Assembly (NCBI GenBank): GCA_018287875.1
Contig: JAGVVL010000002.1
Coordinates: forward strand, 7,564,001 to 7,628,000
Length of the DNA: 64,000 bases
Origin: Nigrospora sphaerica
Taxonomy: Eukaryota > Ascomycota > Sordariomycetes > Amphisphaeriales > Apiosporaceae
Direction of reading: 5' to 3'
The notes beneath the pieces are model-generated. The model ran no database searches. It saw only the letters and a list, made by a program, of their open reading frames with translations, and had not been told where the DNA came from. A program made the translations under genes and the position numbers. Shown piece by piece: positions 11,754-22,140 of this stretch (positions are counted from its first letter, which is position 1; every line of letters starts with the position of its first letter).

Positions 11754-11927
11754 ATGAGCGAGGGCTACCGAGACCTGCGCGGTATTGGCCGTGGTGATCA
11801 GAGCAACGATACGGACCCAGACCCGGAGAGCGCCGCCTCGGTCGACCTTGGCAGCGCGCCCCCGTCAGGCGTGCCCGTTACGATGGGCGCATATGACATT
11901 GACGGCCTATCGAGAGATTGCCGTTGA
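11754..11927 (+). CDS. Possible 57-residue small ORF
   Basis: An ATG-initiated frame of 58 codons including TGA, in an otherwise empty stretch. The peptide starts MSEGYRDLRGIGRG and is acidic, with a DPDPES segment. Its codons favour C or G at the third position much as the real genes here do, which is why I list it. I recognise no family. It could be a small protein gene, an exon of an unrecognised gene, or an upstream frame in a long leader of the gene at 13337. No splice partner is evident: a GTAAGT lies just past the stop. Chance occurrence remains the main alternative. Confidence 0.2.
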   Translation: MSEGYRDLRGIGRGDQSNDTDPDPESAASVDLGSAPPSGVPVTMGAYDIDGLSRDCR

Positions 11928-13336
11928 TGGAGCCTGTAAGTCGTAGGCAATGACTTGTCAGGGCCAAGCCCAGATCCCTTCCCCTCCCTCTCCGCCGCCA
12001 CCAAAGTCCCTCCAAGCCGCCACCCATCAAACGCCCTTCATTTATCTGAGTTTCCGTGGAAAGCCACATGGTTCGCAGTGAGGATCGCTACTGTGGATCC
12101 GTAGTAAAGACAGTCCCGAGCCTCCTTTCGGCCGCCAAACCTGGGCCGCCCGCACGCTCGAGTTTATGGTCCGGAAAGATTTTCGCTTGGCCAAAACGGC
12201 TGTCGTCAACATCACATCGAGAGCATAGGAGAAAAAGACGCGGGGGATGGAGGAGGGATCGTACACCCCACCCCCCTTCGCTCCCTCGTCCGGCCTGGCA
12301 CTTACATAATGCCCATACCCGTAGCATGACACACTTCATCCCGATCAGGGGCCAGGCCGATGGACCATACGGCGCGTTCCCTACCACCATCGACGGTAGC
12401 AATGCACGGGTTGCATGCCGCGGCGCGCCCAGAGCTGCGCCGTCCTGGGCTTGCGGGCTGGTTGGCCGTCCGTCCCCCCTCCCCTCCTCCTGTCCGCGAC
12501 ACGACTCGGCATGTGAAGATGCGATGGCCCCTCCCCCCTCTTCCCAGCCCCGGGTTCCTCGCTGCCCCGCCTCGCCGCCGGCGTGTACATCGTACCTCCA
12601 TCTGCCTTCCTACCTAATCCATACCCCTTATGTACCTACTAACAAGCTACGAGCTGGAGGCCGGCAGCGTTAGGTGCCTCTGAACCCGAGTCCCGAGAGC
12701 GCCCCTTGGCCACTCCGTCGCGTCGTCTAGGGCCCCCCGGGTCACTCTAAGTCCGCCTAGCCCACGCTATGGAAACCTTGCTGGCGCTCTGGGGGAGGCG
12801 CGGGCGGCGTGCCGCGGCCTGATGGCACACCAGCACTGCGTTAGAGCCAGGATCGCTGGAAAGCCATCTGTTGCCCTCTGTGCTGGCCGTGGGTGTGGTT
12901 CGATATATCATGCCATTGATCAATCCCTCCCCCCTCTCCGCTCCCGTGTCACGTCTCACTGACGACTTCGGCCTTTTTTTCCCTCTTGCGCCCTTTTGTA
13001 TATCGCTGCTTTCCATTGCCCTCCCTACCAATGACTTGACAAGGTTTTGTGAGGGAGAGCGGCCCCGTCACCACCACTTGCAGGAACCCCTGCTGTCAAT
13101 CATGTAAGAGTTCATCCGCCGCCGCCGTCTCGTCCGCCCCCAGTACCAGCAGCACCGGCAACAGCACTACCATCTGCACCACCTACCATACTATCACCGC
13201 GTCCGTCCATTTCTCGTCCGTCCTCCATTGTCGCCGTCGCCGCGCGAGCAACGTCTACCCGGTGCCGTCCGTCCGACCTGTCACGCCTGCTTGCCCCCCC
13301 TGCTCGGCCCTTGTCCCCCGGCCCAGTCGTCTCGCC
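11928..13336. other. Intergenic region / probable promoter and leader of 13337 gene
   Basis: No convincing gene. The stretch from about 12930 to 13330 is pyrimidine-rich, as expected for a fungal promoter and 5' leader. The frame of the downstream gene is open back to 13049 but has no ATG before 13337. Confidence 0.55.
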
Positions 13337-14080
13337 ATGGCGCTGCTCAACCCTCTCCAGCTTCTCGTCTTCCCCTTCCTTCTCGTCGTCTCGCTGCCGC
13401 TGGCCATTTTCGCCGGCGCAACCACGGTCCTTGCCTTCGTCGTGCTGTTCATGCGCCTCTTCTTCGTCTACTTTGATGTCGGCCTCGAGACGCTGCGCTA
13501 CGTGCTGCTGGGCCACCAGCAGGGTCAGCAGCAGCAACTCGTAGTCTCGCCCGCGGGCAGCCGGCGCCCTAGTGCGCCCACCTCCCCCCGCCTGTCCCGG
13601 TCCGCCTCGCCCGGCGAGGCCTCGCCCCCGTCGCAGCGGCGGAGACGGAGCCGGGCCGGCAGCGTCGCCAACATCACCCCGCTCCTTGGCAGCCTGGGTG
13701 GGGTCTCGATCGCCCCCAAGTCCAGCTTGGACCGGGACTTCGAGGGCGTCGGCGGCTGGCGCAACAACGCTGACCCCGAGGACGAGCACGCCTGGGAGAG
13801 TCTCAATTCCCGCCTCGAGATCCCGGACCAGCGGCACCACCACCGCTCGCAGAGCACCACAGCCGCCTTCCTGGGCGTCAACGTCTCGGCCCCGGGCTTG
13901 TTCAAGAGCTCCAGTGTGGCCGCCATCAACCCCTCGGATCTGCGGAAGGCGTCGGCGTCAAGCCCCAACAGCTCGCGGAGCCGCACGCCCACCCGGAGGA
14001 TGGAGGGCTTTACGACCCTCGAACGCGACGGCTACTTTCCCCCGTACGCCGTTTCCACTATGAGAAAACTGGTGGTGTAG
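13337..14080 (+). CDS. Small membrane protein with Ser/Pro-rich tail
   Basis: A single-exon frame of 247 residues. Residues 1-45 are strongly hydrophobic (leucine, phenylalanine and valine rich, with one proline break), enough for two membrane spans or a hairpin. A glutamine-rich link and a long, disordered, basic Ser/Pro/Arg-rich tail follow, containing repeated SRS/RRR elements and SP/TP pairs that look like phosphorylation sites. I recognise no catalytic domain. The start (CGCCATGGCG) has a good context and is the first in-frame ATG. The protein probably sits in an internal membrane with its tail in the cytosol; its function is unknown. It is convergent with Spc24. Confidence 0.75.
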   Translation: MALLNPLQLLVFPFLLVVSLPLAIFAGATTVLAFVVLFMRLFFVYFDVGLETLRYVLLGHQQGQQQQLVVSPAGSRRPSAPTSPRLSRSASPGEASPPSQRRRRSRAGSVANITPLLGSLGGVSIAPKSSLDRDFEGVGGWRNNADPEDEHAWESLNSRLEIPDQRHHHRSQSTTAAFLGVNVSAPGLFKSSSVAAINPSDLRKASASSPNSSRSRTPTRRMEGFTTLERDGYFPPYAVSTMRKLVV

Positions 14081-14735
14081 GACCGTCTCTTGGGGTTGAG
14101 CACCCGATGCTCCACCTCGGCGGTTCTCTCAACGACCTTCCCCTCCACTCCCGCATGCTGCAACTGCGTTCGTCTTTCACAGCTGCGTGGCGAATGCCAT
14201 TCATTCGACGCGTACAGCTCTGGGGATTTTCTGCTCCTTGGCCGGATCTTCAGCCCAGGGTTAGTTTTGGCAACTGACAAGTAGTAAACGTCGCTTTGTG
14301 CCGGTTCTCGGAGTATAGGTCATAATGACTAACGATTCTTGTATTACGCTTCACGAACAAGGTGGTAAAAAGGGTTTGGAGCCTGCATGTGGACTCGGTC
14401 ACGAGCATAGGGCGGATGCATTGGGCCTCGTGAGGTTGGGCACTCCCACGGTCTCGGGGAATGGGATTGGGTTCAATAGTAGTTTTTGTATAGATATCCG
14501 AGCATTATCCTGTGCTTCGGCATGGCCATCGCGCATCCTCGGCCAGTGAATTGTGCATACGACCACCTGGGCGATGCTGGTCGGAAGAGACAAGATTCCT
14601 CGACAACAATGGTATCAGTGCCACAACTCCATTAACGCCTGTCCAAGAACAATCATTATCATAAGCGAACCCCCCGCACGCAATCGATAAAAGGGGCAAG
14701 AGAAAGAAGAGGCCACCCTCCTCCTGTCCCACCCA
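14081..14735. other. Convergent 3' intergenic region
   Basis: The shared downstream region of the 13337 gene (plus) and Spc24 (minus). Nothing else is visible. Confidence 0.6.
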
Positions 14736-15438
14736 CTACAGGGTGTTCCAAAAGTAGTTGGCGTAGAAAAAGCGGGAGAACTTCTTGTCGATGTTGACGA
14801 CGTGCACGTCTCCCTTGCGGTCGTTGCGGACGACGGCGCGCGCGAACTCGCCGCCGCCGTCCTTGGCGTCGCGCTCGATGTCGATGCCGAGGCTGCGGTA
14901 GACCCTAAGGCGCAGGAGGACCTCGTCGTCGACCGAGTCGGCCTTGCGGGCGTCGACGGCGCCCTCGACGCCCTGCAGCTCGAGCTCCTGCAGGCGGGCG
15001 GCGAGGTCGGCCTGAGTGCTCGAGAGGCGCTCGGCCTCCATCTCGAGGTCCGAGGCGGCCTTGGCGGTGCGGAACTTTTGCGTGTCAAGGCGGGCGATCT
15101 CGGACGCGTGGGCCGCCGACGAGTGCGACGCCGTCAGCTCCTCGTACTGCGACTGCAGCGTGTGCAGCTGGCGCGCCGTCCGCTTGAGCGACGCCTCGGC
15201 CTCGCGCATCCGCAGCTCGCGCGCCTGCGACAGCGTCGACAGCGAGTCGTGCACGCGCGAGATGGCGAGCTTGTCGGGAGCCGTGTTGAAGTTGTTGATG
15301 GTGTGGTGGATGAGCTGCGGGCGGCAGGGGTCGACCGGTCAGTACACGTTCGCCAATACCAGGCGTCGTGACCCTCAACAGGCTGGAGGGTCGGGGGGGG
15401 GGTTTGCGTACGGTCGCGGGGTCTTCGTCGAGAAGCAT
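14736..15438 (-). CDS. spc24: Kinetochore protein Spc24
   Basis: Two exons on the minus strand, 15438-15412 (nine codons) and 15314-14736, joined by a 97-nt intron, give 201 residues. Residues about 10-30 ([19 protein letters not shown]) precede a long heptad-rich coiled coil. The C terminus is a small globular domain ending [20 protein letters not shown], the signature region of fungal Spc24. Length and architecture match the family. Spc24 pairs with Spc25 to form the kinetochore-facing end of the Ndc80 complex, which links centromeres to microtubules. The first exon encodes only MLLDEDPAT. The gene is divergent from fis1, with 654 bp between start codons. The assignment rests on architecture and terminal motif, not a search. 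Confidence 0.85.
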
Positions 15439-16092
15439 CTTGGGCGATTGTGTGGTTTCTGTTCCGTGTCTTTGAGCTATCCGGAGGGTAGAGGAGGGAC
15501 CGTAATCACTGGCGCCGGTTTTCGTGGAGAGCGGGTGAAGGAATGCAATATCCGTCCGTCGTGTTTCGCAATGTCGATTGAACGGATGACAATATGATTT
15601 CTATCCCCCCCGGCTGGAGACATCTGGACCCTTCTGGGGTGGATGAAAATGCGAAGGCGACTAACCCAAAGAAGGACCCGCCCAAACAATGAGCCTTAGC
15701 CGGCATGAGGTACCCCATCTCATATCACCAGGGGCGACCGTTTGTTAGTTGCGTCATTACGGCTCGAAAGCCACACGTGCTTCTGTTGATGGCATAGCTT
15801 CCGCCACAGCGAATCGACTTTGCCCGCGCGAGACCCGTACGACAGGCATATACTTGGTGACTTGCCCACCCGTCGCTAGCTTTCACATCCCCATGTCCAT
15901 CTCTCCATCTTACTACAAGTCCTCAACTGCTACGACCGCTACGACCGCCACGACTCGACTTGACACTATTCCCCACGTAACAGCAGCTTCGATTCTTTGC
16001 GGATCCTGTTGCACGGGTCCTAAGTCTTTCGCGCCCCATCAGCCGCCAGCCGATCACACGCTCGTAGCGAACCGCCGACCTCCTAGCCCAAC
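15439..16092. promoter_or_regulatory. Bidirectional promoter region spc24/fis1
   Basis: A 654-bp spacer between two divergent start codons must hold the promoters and leaders of both genes. CT-rich stretches lie near the fis1 side (15900-15960). No TATA box or other named element stands out. Confidence 0.5.
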
Positions 16093-16677
16093 ATGACGAG
16101 CTTGCCTCGTAAGCCCGCCCTCCCACGATGTTATACACATCTACCTCGATCTTGGGACTGACTGTTGGTGCGAAAGACGCCGTCGATGCGGAAACGCCGC
16201 TCAAGCCCGCCGAGCTCGGTGTTTTGCGAGCCCAGTACGAGAAGGAGGGGGAGATGGTTGGCGTCCAGACCAAGTTCAACTACGCATGGGTATGATGACC
16301 TCCACCACCGGGAGCCGGGACGGGCAGCTGACGGACCACTCGCCACGCAGGGTCTTGTGAAATCGACCTCGCGCAACGACCAGCAAACCGGTGTGCAGTT
16401 GCTATCCGAAATCTTCCGCGTCTCCCCCGAACGCCGCAGAGAATGCCTCTACTACCTCGGGCTGGGCAACTACAAGCTCGGCAACTACGCCGAGGCGCGG
16501 CGGTACAACGACCTGCTGCTGGAGAAGGAGCCCATGAACATGCAGGCGGCCGACCTGAGGAGGCTGATTGACGACAAGGTGGCCAAGGAGGGCCTGATGG
16601 GCGTCGCCATCATAAGCGGCGTGGCTGTCGCGGCTGGCGTGATCGGCGGCATCCTGTTCCGCGGGCGACGAAGATGA
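16093..16677 (+). CDS. fis1: Mitochondrial fission protein Fis1
   Basis: Three exons (16093-16108, 16177-16289, 16351-16677) give 151 residues, the usual family length. The protein starts [20 protein letters not shown]. It contains the paired TPR-like helices, with [19 protein letters not shown] as the second repeat, then a C-terminal membrane anchor ([19 protein letters not shown]) and a short basic tail RGRRR that directs it to the outer mitochondrial and peroxisomal membranes. Fis1 recruits the fission machinery (Mdv1/Dnm1 in yeast). The first exon carries only five codons plus one base; both introns are supported by GT..AG and by exact continuity with known Fis1 architecture. Confidence 0.97.
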
Positions 16678-19107
16678 GCGTGCTGGCGAAGGATTGTGTC
16701 CCGTCTGGTGTAATCGCCGTCCAGGCCGGGTTGTATGCTTGGGGTACGATGCGCGTAACTACAACCAGGGCCGGGGCCTTGGGCGGAAGAGGGGGGTGGG
16801 TAATCGGCGTTCAGAGGGCTACTAAACGGTGGAATCTCTCACTTTCCTGTATTTCACATATGCATGTTACCACACAGTATCATGCGAGCAAGATGGGTTT
16901 TTGCTCTGCTGTTCCCCATGTCGGTTGTTTTCGTATTGCCCTGGTAATATGCCACCGCTCCCTTTTCAGTGACTTTCCTGTCAAATTGGCAGTGTAGGCT
17001 TCTACACTGGACTTAGTATACAGACAGCAGAGAAAGCTACACAACAATCCCTCCCGGATGGGTGTTAACCATGGATTCCAGATAACAGCGGGCCTATCTG
17101 GGTCCACATACCTAAAGGACTTGCGCTATGAGGGTCGGCTAACCAGGTGCCTCCCTAAATAATGCAGATTTAGGCTGTACATAGTATAGTTCATCGGTCC
17201 TCCTTCGTTCTGTTCCGTGCTGCTGTACAATGTTCCACATAACCCCGTCTATAAACTGGAGTATTAGTCGATTCAGCAGCCATGCAGTTGACAAGGGCCT
17301 TGTTCTTGCGTTTTTGCTTTTGTCGTGTGTCTCTCTGCTCCGCAGGTTGCGAGCTGCATGGATGGCTTGGGGGTAAGGTAGTGGCGGTGCACTTTGAGGT
17401 GGCTTTGGCCCCGCGATGGAAGAAGCAAGGCGAAAGTAACGGAACATGGGGTACGATGTACTTACAGGCTGCCTATGTCAGCCACCCACCCACCCGGGAG
17501 CCCGGGATGGAAGACTGTACGTCACTGCCCGGGATAAAGGCAGTATGTAGGTCCCGAGTACCCAAGCAGTTACATATTAGGCAGCTTGAAAGTAGTCGAC
17601 AGGGAGACCTGCATGCCCACATCCGGACAAGTTTGCATCGTATCGACGGATTCTTTGACGCGCCTAGAAAGAATCTGACTACTGTGGCAGATGGGAGGTA
17701 AGTTTTCCTTGTCGTCTTGGTACCCGTGCCTTATACCCGAGAGCCCACCTTTCGGGCTTCGCAGGGGCAGCTGGACTCCGATCTAGACCCTGGATGGCTT
17801 GCTGTACGCCGATGGCGCCGCAGCAAAGATGCATAGACCTGGCTGCTGCCTGAGCAATTAACACTCTTTCTTCCTTCCTTCCACCTGGATTCCACTCCTC
17901 TGTGATTCATCCGCACGTCCCACTGTAATTCCAGACAGCAGCTCCGGCATTTATCGAATAGAAAGTGGGCGCATCATCCCGGATTCCGGACATCCATCTC
18001 CATCGTCATCAAGCTCCCGACCCAACCCAGCACATCCGACATTCAGCTGGAGTTAGAAGACACGCATTCTCCCACCATCGGCAATCTCGGGCTGCCATTT
18101 TTGCCACGATTGACGGCCACGGAATGCCGCTTGGTTCCTGACGGTGACGCGATACGTCCTGTCCCTTGTAGCTACTTCACAGGGGCTGCCAGCGTTTGCA
18201 CACCACACCAGGTGAGTGCCTATCCCAAGTAGTGGCCCTATACATCCATCCATCCATCCATGTACATTGCTGCTATCGATGTACGTGCATACATGTATCT
18301 CGCACCCACGCCAGGCCAGCCCAATCCGAGGTTTCATCCTGCGGCGCATCCCATCTCCCTTTAACACCACCACGCATCCTCTGTCATCCTCGCTTGTTGC
18401 TCCTGTGGCGCCTGTTGCCCGAGCCCACATGCAACTATATACTACATCATACACCAACAGCACCTCGTCTGTGTCCACTACCCCCCCTCCTCTCCTACTG
18501 CCGACTCAGCCTGACGACGCATTCGTTCTGCCTTTTCCACATCGGCAAATACATGTAGGCTGACGGGTCCCTGGGACAGTCATGCACATCGCATTGCCTA
18601 GCACTGCTCAACCCCTCCATCCCTCGCCTTACAGTCTAAGTCAGCCTCGCCGGCTCGCTACACTGCCTAGCTGGGTCAGCGGCGATCGGCACAGTCCCTA
18701 CTCGTTACCTTGACTTCCAACCACTGCCCAGGTCGCCTGCCTTCTGTTGGTAACCCTCTTCCCGTTGTCCCGGCCTAGTTGTTGGTGTTCACCACATAAG
18801 CCGATTTTGTGATACTCCCCCGGAATCCGGGGCTCTGTCGTTCCTTGGTCTGCTGACGCAAAGATGGTACAGCGCATTCTCCTTGCCTCCAACTCGACAA
18901 AGAAATAAAGACCTGGCCTCGGCTGGGTTGATATAAGACAGCCCACCTGTAACAAACTAGAACGCCCATCTTCGTCAGGTATCTACCATCATCGTCACCG
19001 TGGCTTTCCGTGGAATCTTGAGACTTGGCGGCCTAGCATTCGGCCTAGGACTCTTCGCTCTCGCGGCCAACCAGCAACCCCAGGACAATCGGTCAAGGCG
19101 AAGCCAG
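16678..19107. other. Intergenic region upstream of the RING ligase gene
   Basis: No gene that I can support. It contains a short (ATCC)4-type repeat near 18244-18260 and C/T-rich tracts up to about 18700, compatible with a promoter and leader. The frame of the RING gene is open back to 19000 but without an ATG before 19108. Confidence 0.55.
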
Positions 19108-20771
19108 ATGTCCTCGAGAAGCGGCCGCCTCTTTGGTGGCCACCTTGACGCCTTTTCTGGTCGCGAGGTTGTATACTGTCACCAATGCGAACATGAATGG
19201 TATCGGGAGGAGGGGGGTCTGGTATGTCCCAGCTGCGACGGTGAAGCCACGGAGATAGTATGTCACTCCGGCCTGTTGAAGCGGCGTGCTGTACGTGACT
19301 GACAATTCCGCAGGTGACCGCCGACAACGATCCTCGCAGTATGAACGATGAGCCTTTGTCCGAATCAGCGCCACCCCCCTATGAGTACGGCAGAAGCCCC
19401 TCGGCTCAAAACCCCTATAACTACGGCAGAAACCGCTTTCAACACGACCCTGACTCGGACCCCGAAGAGGAAGACATCGAGAACCATATCGCTCGCGGAC
19501 CTGGCGGCTTCTTTGCCCATCGCTCTGTCTACCGGTCACCCGAGGGGGGCAACCCTGGAAACGAAGGTCGCGCCAGGCCCGAGGATGGCGAGGACGTCGT
19601 CAGAAGATTCACGCAGCTGCTAGGCGACATCTCGGGCCCGGGTGCCTCTGGTCGAGCCCGTCCCAATCCTTTCTTTGACGAGCCGGGTCGGGCCCAGGTC
19701 CGCGTCACTAGGTTCACGAGCCGTCCCTTTCCTGGTGGTGGTGTAAGCTCTTTCAGCATCACAACCGGCGGCACCCGGCCTTTACGAAGTGGTGGCGGCC
19801 CCACGCCGGAAGATGATCCATTCCAATCGTATGCCTCAATTCACCGTAACCGCTCTGGCCCCTCGGGCATTACAGGGGTTTCCTTCCCGTTGGCCCACGC
19901 TAACACTTATCCCAGGGTGTTCAGCAACATTTTTAGCCTTGCTGGAGGTCCTCCACCCGTCAACCGCGATGGCCCGGATACGCCTGGTGCCCACGGTGGT
20001 CCTGGAGGTCCTCCGGTTGATTTTTCAGCTGCTCTGCACCAGTTGTTTGCCCAGTTTCTCAACCCCCACGCTGTGCACGGCGATGTTGTTTACACTCAGG
20101 AAGGTTTGGATCGCATCATCACCAACCTGATGGAGGCCCATCCGCAATCCAACGCGCCACCGCCCGCCACCGAAGAAACGATTGCCAAACTGCCACGGAA
20201 GAAGCTGGATCAGGAAATGCTCGGGTCCGATTCCAAGGCAGAATGCACCATTTGCATCGACGATCTGTCGTTGGGTGACGAGGTTCTCATGTTGCCTTGC
20301 AAGCATTGGTTCCACGATGAGTGCGTTGTGCTATGGCTGAAGGAGCACAATACCTGTCCCATCTGTCGTTCATCGGTGGAGAACAATGCCAGGAGCGAGA
20401 GCGCACACACGCCTAGTAGCACGGCTCCTGAGCCGTCGGCATCCGTATCTACACCCTCGCGGCCGACTGGTGCTGCCGAGCGTCGAAGATCTAACCTGCG
20501 TCAGAATGCCGAGCAGAGAATGGACACGATTCGTGCGAACAACCCCATGACAAACGATTCGCGCGGGGGTGGCTCCCGTCGCAATTCGAACTCTCCCCCT
20601 ATGAACTCCTCTTCGACGTCACGTTCAAGGGTTAGGAGCCCTTCGCCTCTGGAACGCCGGGGATCGAACCAGAGTGACCGCGGTAACAGCGGCAACGGTG
20701 GCAACAGTGGCAACGGCGGCGGCCCTTTGGGCTGGCTCAGAGGCACCTTTAATAGAGACCGAACTCGTTAA
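19108..20771 (+). CDS. RNF126-like RING-H2 E3 ubiquitin ligase
   Basis: Two exons (19108-19257, 19314-20771; 56-nt intron) encode 535 residues. The N-terminal zinc ribbon has C24, C27, C40 and C43 in the pattern C-x2-C-x12-C-x2-C, as in the RNF126/RNF115 (BCA2) group. A long low-complexity Pro/Gly/Arg-rich region follows. A RING-H2 finger lies at residues about 361-403 (CTICIDDLSLGDEVLMLPC, then HWFHDECV and CPICRSS). The C terminus is rich in Ser, Arg, Asn and Gly and is probably disordered. In the family, RING recruits E2 enzymes and the ribbon binds ubiquitin or Bag6-like quality-control partners. The start chosen is the first in-frame ATG. Substrates are unknown. Confidence 0.93.
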
Positions 20772-22140
20772 GATGTAGGCCCGGAGTCTTGTCCACGACA
20801 AGGGAACTGGGCTATGCCAACACAGTTGGTGGAGAGAGGGGGGAGGGACTGTGTTAGCCTAGTCAAGTTACCATGCGGTTTTTGTCGAGGCAACAACAGG
20901 TCATACTGCCGAAGACCAGCACGCAGCCGGCACACGGAATAGGATCCCCGGGTATGCAGGGCGCATAGCGAGCGGCCCAGCCGTATCGAAATGCACCGTC
21001 TCTCTACTGCATCCACCTACATTTTGCTTGAACACAAGGAAAGCACGATTTGTACGAATACACCATAACGAGAGCGAGGCACCCAGACGCTGGTCGATGC
21101 TTGCGCGTGGAAGAAGATACAGCAAGGCGTAGGGTTTGATTTGTGAGTTCGGAGACAGCCAGTGACTGGTCGTCGGCTGCCAGTAGCAGTTTAAGAAACA
21201 CTCATAGATGAAATCTATGGGCGCGGCACTCTATGCTGCGTATAGATTCCGCAGCATCTCTGTCAAGAATCCTCAACCCCGAGGCGTTTTCGTTATGAGG
21301 CGGGGATTTGCCTATGGTGAATCTTCCTTATCGTGCTGAGAGTGCTGGAAACCCCCTACTTCTCTGCCATGTTATACAGTGGCATTAAACTATGTTGAGG
21401 GCGCTAAGCAAGCTACACTTATAACGAGGGACGTAGATTCTCCATCAGTTTGATCTACCCTACGTCAGTCGCAAAGCCAGCAGAATGAGTCTTGTTCCAT
21501 GGCAACTCGGCCGTTTTCATGATTTCAAGTGGCATGGTACATGCCGTCCCGTCGGCTTGCTCTGCGATGACTGTCGTGCGTGGTCTGCGGCGCCACCGAT
21601 ACTGCATATGGGTTTATCACCATATACCGTCGTGTAACTTGACCGAGGTGTGTAAGGGGCAGAATTTCCGACTTCCCACTGTCGAGTCAATCCACTACGC
21701 ATACAGGCAACTACTAAACCCATCATTTTGGGAGGTGTAGGGGGGCCATTGCCGATAAAAGGCCAAAAAGTGAAGGCCTACATCGGACCGAGTCACATTT
21801 GTATTATTACGCGCCGTATCTTCACTCGTCTACATCATGTACGTGCATGCACTGGCTTCGCCGAGAAGCGGAAATTAGCACCCAGGTGCGCAAAACAGTC
21901 CCTACTGCCCAAGGTCACCCCCTAGCAGAAGCTTTCCACTTCTTCAGAAAGGATCAAAACGCCCGTTCCGTGCCCCTCTTATACAGTCCGGACTTGGCCC
22001 CGGAGCCGTGGTATGCTTGAGAAAACCGATACTACATGGTTCGTGTCTAACAATGGAAAATGGGTCGCGCCTTGTTGTTAGTCCTTACTCCCCAACACAT
22101 CATCCAGGGGGGAGGCGGAGGAAGGCGTGTGATGGGCTGG
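20772..22140. other. Convergent 3' intergenic region
   Basis: It lies between the RING gene (plus) and the membrane-protein gene (minus). I see no gene or repeat. Short open frames near 21490-22020 lack any recognisable feature. Confidence 0.55.

Noticed and set aside
12056..12673. A 205-codon plus-strand frame
   Set aside because: Overlapping frames on both strands are equally open; composition is Pro/Arg/Ser-rich as expected from stop-poor GC-rich DNA, and there is no domain.
13049..13336. N-terminal extension of the 247-residue membrane protein
   Set aside because: The extension begins at GTG and has no ATG; it reads as leader sequence.
17282..17701. Plus-strand frame of 139 codons starting MQLTRALFLRFCFCRVSLCS, possibly a secreted protein
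   Set aside because: The hydrophobic start is interrupted by arginines and cysteines, no cleavage site stands out, and the rest has random composition; kept only as a weak possibility.
18053..18478. Minus-strand frame of 141 codons
   Set aside because: No domain, poor codon character, and it overlaps the (ATCC)n repeat.
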